Shown: positions 1 to 5,784, counted from the stretch's first letter. The stretch: 5,845 bases of DNA from Oscillospiraceae bacterium (GCA_017528675.1 JAFXOO010000506.1:1-5845); one strand, 5' to 3'. The notes: generated by a model from the sequence alone, not told the origin. Numbers and translations: made by a program.

Positions 1-2969
1 AGCATCTGCATGTACATGTCATATCCGACAGTCTCCATATGCCCGTGCTGGCTGCCGCCAAGAATCGAACCCGCACCCCGGATCTCCAGATCCCGCATCG
101 CAATCCGGAATCCGGAGCCGAACTGCGTAAATTCCCGCATTGCCTCCAGACGCTTGGCAGCAACCTCCGTCAGGACTTTGTCCCGCTTGAACAGGAAATA
201 CGCATAGGCACGCCGGTTCGAGCGTCCGACACGGCCTCTGAGCTGGTAGAGCTGCGACAGACCGAGCCGGTCGGATTCCTCGATGATGAGCGTGTTCACA
301 TTCGCCACATCCACGCCGGTTTCAATGATCGTCGTGCAGACGAGAATATCAATTTCCCCGTCCACCACCTGCTGCCAGATGTCGCTCATCTCCTCCTCGG
401 AAAGACAGCCGTGCGCTGCGGTGATGTGTGCCTCCGGGAACAGCGCCTGTAGCTTTGCCGTGCAGTTGAGAATCGTGTCAATGCGGTTGTGGATGTAGTA
501 CACCTGCCCGCCCCGCTTGAGCTCCCGTGCAATCGCCTGCATGACAATGCCCTCCTGGTACTCGGTGACATAGGTCTGTACCGGGTAGCGGTCCTGCGGC
601 GGCTCGGACAGCACGCTCATGTCCCGGATGCCCGAAAGCGCCATGTTCAGCGTGCGGGGAATCGGCGTTGCAGAGAGCGTCAGCACATCAATCCCGGCAA
701 ACATCTCTTTGAAGCGCTCCTTGTGCGCCACGCCGAAGCGCTGCTCCTCGTCGATGATGGCAAGGCCGAGCGCATGGAATTTCACATCCTTCTGTACAAT
801 CCGGTGCGTGCCGATGATAATGTCAATCTTGCCCTTTTCCAGATCTTCCAGAATCTTCTTCTGCTCCTTCGCCGTGCGAAAGCGGGAGAGCATCTCGATG
901 CGCACAGGCATGCGGTCAAACCGTTGCAGCGCCGTGCGGTAATGCTGCATCGCCAGCACCGTTGTCGGCGCCAGGATCGCACACTGCCGGTCGGAAAGCA
1001 CACACTTCATCGCCGCACGGAATGCCACCTCGGTCTTGCCAAAGCCCACATCCCCGCACAGCAGCCGGTCCATCGGGCGTGTGCGCATCATGTCGCTCTT
1101 GATTTCGTCGATGCTCTGGAGCTGGTCGTCTGTCTCGGCGTAGGGGAAACGCTCCTCGAAATCCCGCTGAATCTCGTCATCGGGATAGAACGCATAGCCC
1201 TCGCTCTTTTCCCGCTTGGCATAGAGCTTCATAAGCTGATCCGCCATGTCCTTGACCGCCTTGCGGACATTGGAACAGGTCTTCTGCCACTGCGGCGAGG
1301 AAAGCCGGTTGAGCTTGACATTTGTCTCATCCGCCGCACCCATGTAGCGTGTCACCATGTCAAGCTGCGTCACGGGAACATAGAGCTTCTCCGTGCCCGC
1401 ATACTGGATGGTGATGTAATCCTTGGTGATGCCCTCCATTTCGAGCTTGTGGATGCCAAGGAACCGCCCGACACCGTGCAGTGCGTGCACCACAAGATCG
1501 CCCTCGTGCAGATCGGACAGGCTTTGCAGCTCCATGCCCGCCTTGTGCTTCAGCTTGCGCTTGCGGGCAGCATGCATCCGGGTCTGGACAATCAGCGCCG
1601 TCTTGTTCTCCGGATAGGAGAAACCGCCGCTGATCTGCCGTGCCGTGATGAGCACCGCCCCCGGCGGGCAGAGATCGTCCTCCTGCGCAATCGCACAGCG
1701 GATGCCGCTCTCCTGTAAATCCTTCGCCAGAATGGGCAGCGTCTTTTCACTCCCGACCGCCAGCACAATGCGGTAATGGTCACGGATGTAGTCCTCCAGA
1801 TCCTCTAACAACTGCCGGATCTCGCCGCCCCATGTCGCATTTTGCAGCGCCTCCATGCTGATGATGCGCTGGAAGGGAATGCGCTCGCTGCCCTGTAGGA
1901 ACTGGCTGAGATACACGCAGGTGCGCCGTGCGAGCATCTCCTGAAGCCCGGTGTAATCGAGCATGCCGCCGTCAAGCCCCTTGCAGAGCGTGCCGTCCTC
2001 AAAGAGCAGCGCCAGATCCTCCCGGAGCTGCGCTGTGACTGCCTGGCTCTGGCGGTGAATGTCGGACGGCTCTGAAAGCAGAATCTCGCCGTCCGTGTAA
2101 TCCGTCAGATAGGCTGGCTTGTAGAGCAGTGTGTAGTATTTGTCCGAATTCATGAGCGTCAGCCCCGCATCAAGCCGGTCGATGTCGTGCTGTAGCTTCT
2201 CCCGCACCTCGGCAGCGTGCTTTCCACGGAGCTTTTTGGAAAATGCCGTGATGCGCTCCGTGAGATCAGCCGGATCAAACAGAATCTCGGCAGCAGGCGA
2301 AACCGTAATGTGCTCCGCAGGCTCCGTGCGGCGCTGGGTGTCGGGGTCGAAATAGCCGAGCGTGTCAATCTCATCCCCCCAGAGCTCCATGCGGACGGGC
2401 GCTGTCTCCTGCGCCGGGAAAATGTCCACAATCGAGCCACGGACAGCAAACTGCCCCTTGCCTTCGACGGTTTCTGCACGGACATACCCCGACTGCACAA
2501 GCTGCACCGTCAGCGCCTTCAGATCAACCGTGCCGCCCTGTTCGAGCGTGATAAAGGAACGCTCCAGCACCTCCGGCGGAAGTGTCGGCTGCATCACAGC
2601 CTCGGCAGAGGCCACCGCAATGCGCACCTCGCCCCGCTGCAATGCCGCCAGTACCCGGATACGCTCGTGCTCATATTCGGCAGAACGGCTCTCGGCAGAG
2701 ATGAAGGTCAGCTCCCGTGACGGAAAATGCAGCGCTGCGGTCGTCCCTGCCATTGCATTGATGTCCGAGACAAGCTTGATCGCCTCGGCTTCGGTGCCGG
2801 TAATCAGGAGCAGCGGCGGCACATCCCGCCCGGACAGCGTGAGCGCAAGCTGCGCCTTGTGGACAAGCGAAAGCCCCGTCACACACAGCGGCACTGCGCC
2901 CGTTTCAATGGCACCAGTGATGCGCCGGTAATCCGGCAGCTCGGAAAAGGTTTCAGTAAAAAATTGCAT
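1..2969 (-). CDS. mfd: Transcription-repair coupling factor Mfd (C-terminus cut off by window edge)
   Basis: Mfd is a DNA translocase that finds RNA polymerase stalled at lesions, pushes it off the template and recruits UvrA for nucleotide excision repair. I read the frame codon by codon from ATG (2969-2967) to the left edge and found no stop: 989 codons. The family is usually about 1150-1180 residues, so the last ~180 (the C-terminal autoinhibitory TRCF domain) lie outside. Seen in order: a UvrB-like N-terminal half with FPSREL and a GSIVDIFP segment; a CarD-like RNA-polymerase-interaction domain, GDLVVHALHGVGRF (490-503) through KLYVPV (528-533); Walker A GDVGFGKTE (639-647); Walker B DEEQ (740-743); TLSATPIPRTL (764-774); IETGVDVAN (from about 882); and motif VI QLRGRVGRS (909-917). 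All helicase motifs are intact. It lies downstream of pth on the same strand, as in other Firmicutes, and is probably cotranscribed across a stem-loop-rich gap; I see no convincing promoter of its own. Confidence 0.98.
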   Translation of the reverse strand, partial: MQFFTETFSELPDYRRITGAIETGAVPLCVTGLSLVHKAQLALTLSGRDVPPLLLITGTEAEAIKLVSDINAMAGTTAALHFPSRELTFISAESRSAEYEHERIRVLAALQRGEVRIAVASAEAVMQPTLPPEVLERSFITLEQGGTVDLKALTVQLVQSGYVRAETVEGKGQFAVRGSIVDIFPAQETAPVRMELWGDEIDTLGYFDPDTQRRTEPAEHITVSPAAEILFDPADLTERITAFSKKLRGKHAAEVREKLQHDIDRLDAGLTLMNSDKYYTLLYKPAYLTDYTDGEILLSEPSDIHRQSQAVTAQLREDLALLFEDGTLCKGLDGGMLDYTGLQEMLARRTCVYLSQFLQGSERIPFQRIISMEALQNATWGGEIRQLLEDLEDYIRDHYRIVLAVGSEKTLPILAKDLQESGIRCAIAQEDDLCPPGAVLITARQISGGFSYPENKTALIVQTRMHAARKRKLKHKAGMELQSLSDLHEGDLVVHALHGVGRFLGIHKLEMEGITKDYITIQYAGTEKLYVPVTQLDMVTRYMGAADETNVKLNRLSSPQWQKTCSNVRKAVKDMADQLMKLYAKREKSEGYAFYPDDEIQRDFEERFPYAETDDQLQSIDEIKSDMMRTRPMDRLLCGDVGFGKTEVAFRAAMKCVLSDRQCAILAPTTVLAMQHYRTALQRFDRMPVRIEMLSRFRTAKEQKKILEDLEKGKIDIIIGTHRIVQKDVKFHALGLAIIDEEQRFGVAHKERFKEMFAGIDVLTLSATPIPRTLNMALSGIRDMSVLSEPPQDRYPVQTYVTEYQEGIVMQAIARELKRGGQVYYIHNRIDTILNCTAKLQALFPEAHITAAHGCLSEEEMSDIWQQVVDGEIDILVCTTIIETGVDVANVNTLIIEESDRLGLSQLYQLRGRVGRSNRRAYAYFLFKRDKVLTEVAAKRLEAMREFTQFGSGFRIAMRDLEIRGAGSILGGSQHGHMETVGYDMYMQM

Positions 2970-2974
2970 AGTGT

Positions 2975-2982
2975 ACCTCTTT
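2975..2982 (-). promoter_or_regulatory. Ribosome binding site of mfd
   Basis: On the minus strand AAAGAGGT lies five bases before the ATG at 2969, with the GAGG core six bases away. This supports that ATG as the mfd start. Confidence 0.75.
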
Positions 2983-3014
2983 CAGAATCGCAATGCTGAT
3001 AACGCAGGTTTTTT

Positions 3015-3058
3015 GTCGGCTTAGCGCCGACTTAGGAGGGGCTACTCGCCCCTCCTAA
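3015..3058. repeat. Two abutting perfect stem-loops in the pth-mfd gap
   Basis: The first is GTCGGC (3015-3020), loop TTAGC, GCCGAC (3026-3031). Directly next to it is TTAGGAGGGGC (3032-3042), loop TACTC, GCCCCTCCTAA (3048-3058), an 11-bp perfect stem. Six T residues precede the pair on the plus strand, so the pth-mfd transcript has an A-run after the stems; this is not the layout of an intrinsic terminator for the minus-strand operon. Possible roles are mRNA processing or stability between pth and mfd, or a remnant of an interspersed palindromic repeat. Function is not shown by the sequence. Confidence 0.8.
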
Positions 3059-3100
3059 ACCTCCCTCGGCATAAGCAGACAGCCAGCGAGCTTGCGAGCG

Positions 3101-3142
3101 CTGCTGGTCGCTTAAAGCGCAGCAGGGCGGTGACCGCCCTGC
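3101..3142. repeat. Two overlapping, mutually exclusive stem-loops in the pth-mfd gap
   Basis: One stem is CTGCTG (3101-3106), a 2-nt bulge, CGC (3109-3111), loop TTAAA, GCG (3117-3119), CAGCAG (3120-3125). The other is GCAGGGCGG (3122-3130), loop TGA, CCGCCCTGC (3134-3142), a 9-bp perfect stem. They share bases 3122-3125, so the outer pairs of the first compete with the second. A T6 run begins nine bases beyond the second stem on the plus strand, too far for a classical terminator, and no plus-strand gene reads into it. With the pair at 3015-3058 these stems fill much of the gap between pth and mfd. Confidence 0.75.
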
Positions 3143-3192
3143 ACCCGCATCTTTTTTCTATTTTACGGATAATGCTCATTCATAGTGATAAA

Positions 3193-3819
3193 TCAAGAAT
3201 TATACTGGTTCATTGCCTCGGTCGTCTTGCCGCTGACCATCAGGCGCAGACAGGCGGCGGCATTCTTCGCAGCGGACTGCATGGCTTCCTTCTCCTCCGG
3301 GCGGAATTTGCTGAGCACCCAGTCAGCAAGATCCATCTCCTTGTGGGGCTTTGCGCCGACGCCGAGCTTGATGCGGGCGAAGGCATCCGAGCCGGTCAGC
3401 TCGATGATGCTTTTGATGCCGTTGTGGCCGCCGGCAGAACCCTTGCGCCGGATGCGCAGCTTGCCCGGTTCGAGGGAAATATCATCAAACAGCACGATCA
3501 CATGGTCAATGCCGATCTTGTAAAACTGCATCGCCTGCACAACTGCCTCGCCGCTGTTGTTCATGTAGGTCTGCGGCTTGAGCGGCAGACAGCGCTGCCC
3601 TGCGAGCGTGACATCGCCGGTATAGCCTTTGAACCGGAGCCGGTCAATCCGGACATGCTCCTCCTCAGCGAGTGTCTCAATGGCGATGAATCCGGCATTG
3701 TGCCGGGTATTCTCATATTGCAGCCCCGGATTGCCCAGACCCACGATCAGCCATTCCGGCTTGCCGGTCTTTGCGGCATTCTCCTTTTCAAGCTGGGCAA
3801 AGATGTCCATAATTCCCAT
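3193..3819 (-). CDS. pth: Peptidyl-tRNA hydrolase
   Basis: Cytosolic enzyme that cleaves the ester bond of peptidyl-tRNAs dropped from ribosomes, recycling tRNA. The start ATG at 3819 follows AAAGGGG by six bases and gives 208 residues, normal for the family plus a ~20-residue N-terminal extension. Family residues are all present: GLGNPG with Asn30, TRHNAGF with catalytic His40, MNNSG with Asn87, DDISLEPG with Asp112 (the partner of the catalytic histidine), and GSAGGHNG with His132 and Asn133. By alignment these match E. coli Asn10, His20, Asn68, Asp93, His113 and Asn114. It ends in TGA. It is the first gene of a minus-strand unit with mfd 223 bases downstream, an order also known in Bacillus (spoVC/pth, fin, mfd), though no fin-like gene lies between them here. 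An upstream in-frame GTG at 3849 is rejected because it lacks a ribosome site and sits inside an inverted repeat. Confidence 0.98.
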   Translation of the reverse strand: MGIMDIFAQLEKENAAKTGKPEWLIVGLGNPGLQYENTRHNAGFIAIETLAEEEHVRIDRLRFKGYTGDVTLAGQRCLPLKPQTYMNNSGEAVVQAMQFYKIGIDHVIVLFDDISLEPGKLRIRRKGSAGGHNGIKSIIELTGSDAFARIKLGVGAKPHKEMDLADWVLSKFRPEEKEAMQSAAKNAAACLRLMVSGKTTEAMNQYNS

Positions 3820-3825
3820 AGCTAT

Positions 3826-3832
3826 CCCCTTT
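3826..3832 (-). promoter_or_regulatory. Ribosome binding site of pth
   Basis: AAAGGGG on the minus strand, six bases before ATG 3819. It decides between this ATG, a second ATG three codons further in, and the upstream GTG at 3849. It lies only five bases beyond the inverted-repeat element at 3838-3916. Confidence 0.8.
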
Positions 3833-3837
3833 CTTTG

Positions 3838-3916
3838 TATAGGCAGCACCGCACAAAGCCCGCCTGACGGCTTGGCGGCGCATCTGCATCACCAGCTCTG
3901 TGCGGTGTTGCCTATA
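3838..3916. repeat. 79-bp inverted-repeat element in the pth leader (MITE-like or RNA hairpin)
   Basis: Left arm TATAGGCAGCACCGCACA (3838-3855) and right arm TGTGCGGTGTTGCCTATA (3899-3916) are inverted repeats matching at 17 of 18 positions. The one difference (3846/3908) is a G-U pair in a plus-strand RNA but a C-A mismatch in the pth transcript. After one mismatch, three further pairs (3857-3859 with 3895-3897) continue the stem. The interior holds CCGCC/GGCGG. The ends read TATA...TATA, which would suit insertion at TA with TA duplication as in IS630/mariner-type MITEs (inference). In the pth mRNA it would form a long hairpin ending just before the Shine-Dalgarno. It has no following U-run, so it is not a terminator. 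Confidence 0.8.
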
Positions 3917-3969
3917 ACGAGACCGGACGGTACACCGCAGCGCACCGCCTTTCTTTTTCCATCCTTCCT

Positions 3970-3998
3970 ATTATACCACATCCCTTTCCAAATTGCAA
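3970..3998 (-). promoter_or_regulatory. Sigma-A-type promoter for pth-mfd
   Basis: Reading the minus strand: -35 TTGCAA (3998-3993), 17-bp spacer, -10 TATAAT (3975-3970) preceded by TGG, an extended -10. Transcription would start near 3963, giving a leader of about 140 nt that contains the 79-bp inverted repeat before pth. The -10 is perfect and the -35 matches four of six positions. Confidence 0.8.
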
Positions 3999-4003
3999 CC
4001 CTG

Positions 4004-4124
4004 GCGGGGGAGCCCCGCTGCTGATTTGCTTCGAGGATTACGGTGCGTTGCTTCGTCACCCGTAATGCGCCAAGCTACGCAAGGCGCATTGCTACGCTTG
4101 TCAGCACATCGCAGCTAAAGCTGC
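4004..4124. repeat. Block of four stem-loops, two overlapping
   Basis: Stems are: GCGGGG/CCCCGC with loop GAG (4004-4018); ATTACGGTG/CACCCGTAAT with one bulged C (4037-4066); AATGCGCC/GGCGCATT with an 11-nt loop (4064-4090); and GCAGC/GCTGC with loop TAAA (4111-4124). The second and third share AAT at 4064-4066. Segments GCGTTGCTTCGTCA and GCATTGCTACGCTTGTCA inside the block resemble each other, suggesting internal duplication. This arrangement looks like a composite palindromic repeat rather than chance, but copy number elsewhere cannot be seen from one window. Confidence 0.65.
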
Positions 4125-4177
4125 TCCCACGCAGTTCTTCGGCGTTCCAACGGATGGTGCAGTCTATTTTCTTTCCA

Positions 4178-4265
4178 CCGCCAATCCGCAGCGATGCCGC
4201 CCAATCCTGCGGCGAGCGCCAGCGATGCAACGCCCAATCCCCATGCGGAGCGAGCGCAGCGATGC
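4178..4265. repeat. Degenerate tandem repeat, three units
   Basis: Three successive units each begin with CGCC(C)AATCC and end with CAGCGATGC: 4178-4197 (short, 20 bp), 4198-4228 (31 bp) and 4231-4265 (35 bp). The two longer units share GCGG-(A)GCGAGCGC between those ends; the first unit lacks this middle part. Units are imperfect and of unequal length, so the array is old or was built from internally repeated GC-rich sequence. No coding function is apparent. Confidence 0.6.
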
Positions 4266-4330
4266 GACAAGCCGTTTCCGGCTGTAGGCAGCCTATGCCA
4301 TGAACCGCCTATAAGCCTGGTACTCCGCCG

Positions 4331-4512
4331 CCGCTCCGGAGGAGCGGTCGCAGCGGCAGCATGCGCAGCAATTCCCAAATGCACCCAAAGCAGGTGCAGG
4401 GTGCAACCCTGCCGTCCGGGAGTCCAGAGGGTGCCGACGAGGGCACCCTCTGGGCAGGGGGGAGCGGTGCACCCGCTCCCAAAATTGCCGGCGCCGGGGG
4501 CTGCACGCCCCC
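4331..4512. repeat. Dense run of five perfect stem-loops
   Basis: Perfect stems are: CCGCTCC/GGAGCGG, loop GGA (4331-4347); GCAGGGT/ACCCTGC, loop GCA (4396-4412); CCAGAGGGTGCC/GGCACCCTCTGG, a 12-bp stem with loop GACGAG (4424-4453); GGGAGCGG/CCGCTCCC, loop TGCAC (4460-4480); and GGGGGC/GCCCCC, loop TGCAC (4496-4512). The last two share an identical loop. A CCGGCGCCGG palindrome (4488-4497) lies between them. A7 follows the last stem on the plus strand, so no stem is an intrinsic terminator in that direction, and on the minus strand the T-run comes before the stem, not after. The block ends about 48 bp before the corA -35 box. Confidence 0.75.
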
Positions 4513-4559
4513 CAAAAAAATCCCCCGCAAAAAACCATCACGAAAAATCAAAAACCCCC

Positions 4560-4588
4560 TTGCCATTCCAGAAAAAATCTGGTATAAT
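4560..4588 (+). promoter_or_regulatory. Sigma-A-type promoter for the corA unit
   Basis: -35 TTGCCA (4560-4565), 17-bp spacer, -10 TATAAT (4583-4588) preceded by TGG (extended -10). The start of transcription would be near 4595, leaving a leader of about 38 nt before the small ORF at 4633 and about 127 nt before corA. Confidence 0.82.
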
Positions 4589-4632
4589 AAATAGTGTATG
4601 CAAATAACGCACTCCAGGGAGGTGGAACGATC

Positions 4633-4707
4633 ATGACAGCGGACCCGTGCGGGCAATGTACATATACTCTGACCGGACGGTTTACCGCAAGCCGCTCCGG
4701 CATCTGA
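4633..4707 (+). CDS. Possible 24-codon leader peptide upstream of corA
   Basis: ATG at 4633 is preceded at nine bases by GGAGGT (4618-4623), a stronger Shine-Dalgarno than the one in front of corA itself. The frame encodes 24 residues, beginning MTADPCGQC and ending FTASRSGI, and stops at TGA 4705-4707. The stop's final A opens AAAGGG, the ribosome site of corA at 4707-4712, and corA starts 14 bases after the stop. That spacing suits translational coupling or leader-peptide control. Leader ORFs controlling Mg2+ transporter genes are known in enterobacteria (mgtL, corL), but no homology is claimed. The peptide has no recognised family, and its existence rests on the ribosome site and layout alone. 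Confidence 0.45.
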   Translation: MTADPCGQCTYTLTGRFTASRSGI

Positions 4708-4717
4708 AAGGGCGGTA
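4683..4717 (+). promoter_or_regulatory. Leader hairpin that could mask the corA ribosome site
   Basis: TACCGC (4683-4688) can pair with GCGGTA (4712-4717), and inside it GCCG (4691-4694) pairs with CGGC (4698-4701) over loop CTC. The outer stem touches the corA Shine-Dalgarno AAAGGG (4707-4712), and the 5' arm lies within the leader ORF. Ribosomes translating the small ORF would open the stem; without them corA initiation could be hindered. This is an inference from base pairing only. Confidence 0.4.
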
Positions 4718-4721
4718 TACT

Positions 4722-5651
4722 ATGATCCATTTCTACCAGACAAAGGACAATGCAGTCCGGGAGGTCGATCAGCCGGAGCCGGGCTGCTGGATCTCTGTGG
4801 TTGACCCTACTGCACAGGAGGTGCAGAATCTGATTGAGGAATACGGGCTGGACAGCGGCTTTGTACGTTCCTCGCTCGATGAGGAGGAAAGCTCCCGTAT
4901 CGAACGTGAGGATGACCAGACGCTCATCATCGTTGACACAGCCGTTTCTGAAATCCAGACCGAGGAAACCATCCTCTTTTTCACGGTGCCGCTTGGCATC
5001 ATCATCACGGACGACTATGTCTTTACCATTTCGCTGCGGGACAACCGTGTGCTGCACGATCTGGCGGAGGGTGTCATCCGTGGCGTGTAGACCTGGATGA
5101 AAACCCGCTTTGTGATGCAGCTTCTTCTGCGGATCACTGCCGTATATCTCCAGGACTTAAAGCAGATTGACAAAACCAGCCAGGTCATGGAGCTCAAGCT
5201 CAGCGGCGCAATGAAGAACCAGGAGCTCATCCAGATGCTGGAGCTGGAAAAATCCCTCGTGTACTTTTCCACCTCGCTCAAGGCCAATGAAGTCACCATC
5301 GAAAAGCTCCTCCGGGGCCGCACGATCAAACTCTATGAAGAAGACCAGGATCTTCTGGAGGATGTCCTGATCGAAGTCCGGCAGGCAATCGAAATGAGCA
5401 ACATCTATTCCGGCATCATTTCAAGCATGGTTGAGGCATTCGGCTCGGTGATCTCGAATAACCTGAACTTTGTCATGTGGCGGCTCACTGTGGTGACCAT
5501 CATCATGTCCATTCCGACGATGGTCTTCAGCTTTTACGGCATGAACACACCGGATCTGCCGTTCCCGACGACCTGGTTTGCACTGCTGGTGTCCGTTGTG
5601 CCGACCATCATCTGTGCCGTTGTGATGCTGAAGAACAGCAAGTATAAATAG
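4722..5651 (+). pseudogene. corA: CorA-family Mg2+/divalent-cation transporter interrupted by an in-frame TAG
   Basis: CorA proteins are homopentameric inner-membrane channels for Mg2+ (also Co2+/Ni2+). ATG 4722 follows AAAGGG by nine bases; the frame to TAG 5649 has 309 codons, a normal length for Firmicutes members. N-terminal soluble domain: residues 1 to about 120, with WISVVDPT near the start. Then comes a long helical stalk (about 125-249), first membrane helix about 250-270 ending in the signature YGMN (272-275), short loop, second helix about 285-304, and a lysine-rich tail. Codon 123 is TAG (5088-5090); the frame is unchanged on both sides, so this is a single nonsense codon, not a frameshift. 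The sequence after it, TWMKTRF, fits the family, and TAG is one change from CAG (Gln). Gene callers would split it at 5090 and 5097. A 122-residue first part would lack the pore; restart at ATG 5097 would yield pore and stalk without the soluble domain. Readthrough, suppression, strain-specific mutation or base-call error remain possible. The rest shows no decay. Confidence 0.88.
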
Positions 5652-5659
5652 TCCCCTCT

Positions 5660-5692
5660 CCCGGAAGCCGTGCAGCGCTTCCGGGTGTTTTC
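5660..5692 (+). terminator. Intrinsic terminator of corA
   Basis: CCCGGAAGC (5660-5668), an 8-nt loop, GCTTCCGGG (5677-5685): a 9-bp perfect stem followed by TGTTTTCTG. It begins nine bases after the corA stop TAG, which supports 5651 as the true gene end. Confidence 0.88.
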
Positions 5693-5705
5693 TGCATATT
5701 ATTCC

Positions 5706-5734
5706 TTGACAAACCCTGCCGCATGTAGTATAAT
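5706..5734 (+). promoter_or_regulatory. Consensus sigma-A promoter for the downstream gene
   Basis: -35 TTGACA (5706-5711), 17-bp spacer, -10 TATAAT (5729-5734). Both hexamers match consensus exactly at optimal spacing, so strong constitutive expression is expected. Transcription would start near 5741, giving a leader of about 44 nt. Confidence 0.92.
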
Positions 5735-5784
5735 GATAAGGTATGGATATTTCCCGACATGAGACATAAAGGAGAACTGAAACT

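Larger units (their letters stand above)
3999..4559. other. Gene-free, stem-loop-rich region between divergent promoters
   Basis: About 560 bases separate the pth and corA promoters. Open frames exist on both strands but show arginine/proline/alanine-rich composition, no ribosome sites and no recognisable domain, as expected from GC-rich palindromic DNA. The stretch holds three main blocks, listed separately: hairpins at 4004-4124, a degenerate tandem repeat at 4178-4265, and a dense hairpin run at 4331-4512. The layout suggests interspersed repeat elements lodged between divergent genes, or unannotated structured RNA. I see no tRNA, rRNA or known riboswitch in it. Confidence 0.7.

Noticed and set aside
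489..1718. 409-codon plus-strand open frame opposite mfd
   Set aside because: It is exactly antisense to an intact, motif-complete mfd in the same codon phase. Its histidine/leucine/arginine-rich protein has no recognisable domain; it is a shadow of GC-rich codon use.
3122..3157. Plus-strand intrinsic terminator (stem 3122-3142 plus T6)
   Set aside because: The T-run starts nine bases after the stem and no plus-strand gene reads into it.
3817..3849. GTG at 3849 as the pth start
   Set aside because: It lies inside the inverted-repeat arm without a ribosome site; ATG 3819 has AAAGGGG at six bases.
3130..3867. 245-codon plus-strand open frame opposite pth
   Set aside because: It overlaps the whole pth gene in antisense, has no ribosome site and no recognisable domain.
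4178..4265. CRISPR-like array
   Set aside because: Units are unequal (20, 31, 35 bp), imperfect, and lack constant repeats with unique spacers.
4115..4607. Open frames of 80-140 codons on both strands in the pth-corA gap
   Set aside because: They run through palindromic repeats, have low-complexity Arg/Pro/Ala composition and lack ribosome sites. A short hydrophobic run on the minus strand near 4200-4260 arises from the tandem repeat.
4647..4721. Upstream GTG (4647) as the corA start
   Set aside because: No Shine-Dalgarno at proper distance, and the extra 25 residues do not fit the family. ATG 4722 has AAAGGG nine bases before it and gives a normal N-terminus.
5088..5090. Pyrrolysine or genome-wide stop reassignment for the corA TAG
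   Set aside because: The same gene ends in TAG at 5649-5651 immediately before a terminator, pyrrolysine is not expected in CorA, and the downstream base context is not a known strong readthrough signal. Kept only as an item to test.
5743..5769. Eight-codon ORF in the leader of the last gene
   Set aside because: It begins at about the expected transcription start, so there is no room for a ribosome site; likely chance.
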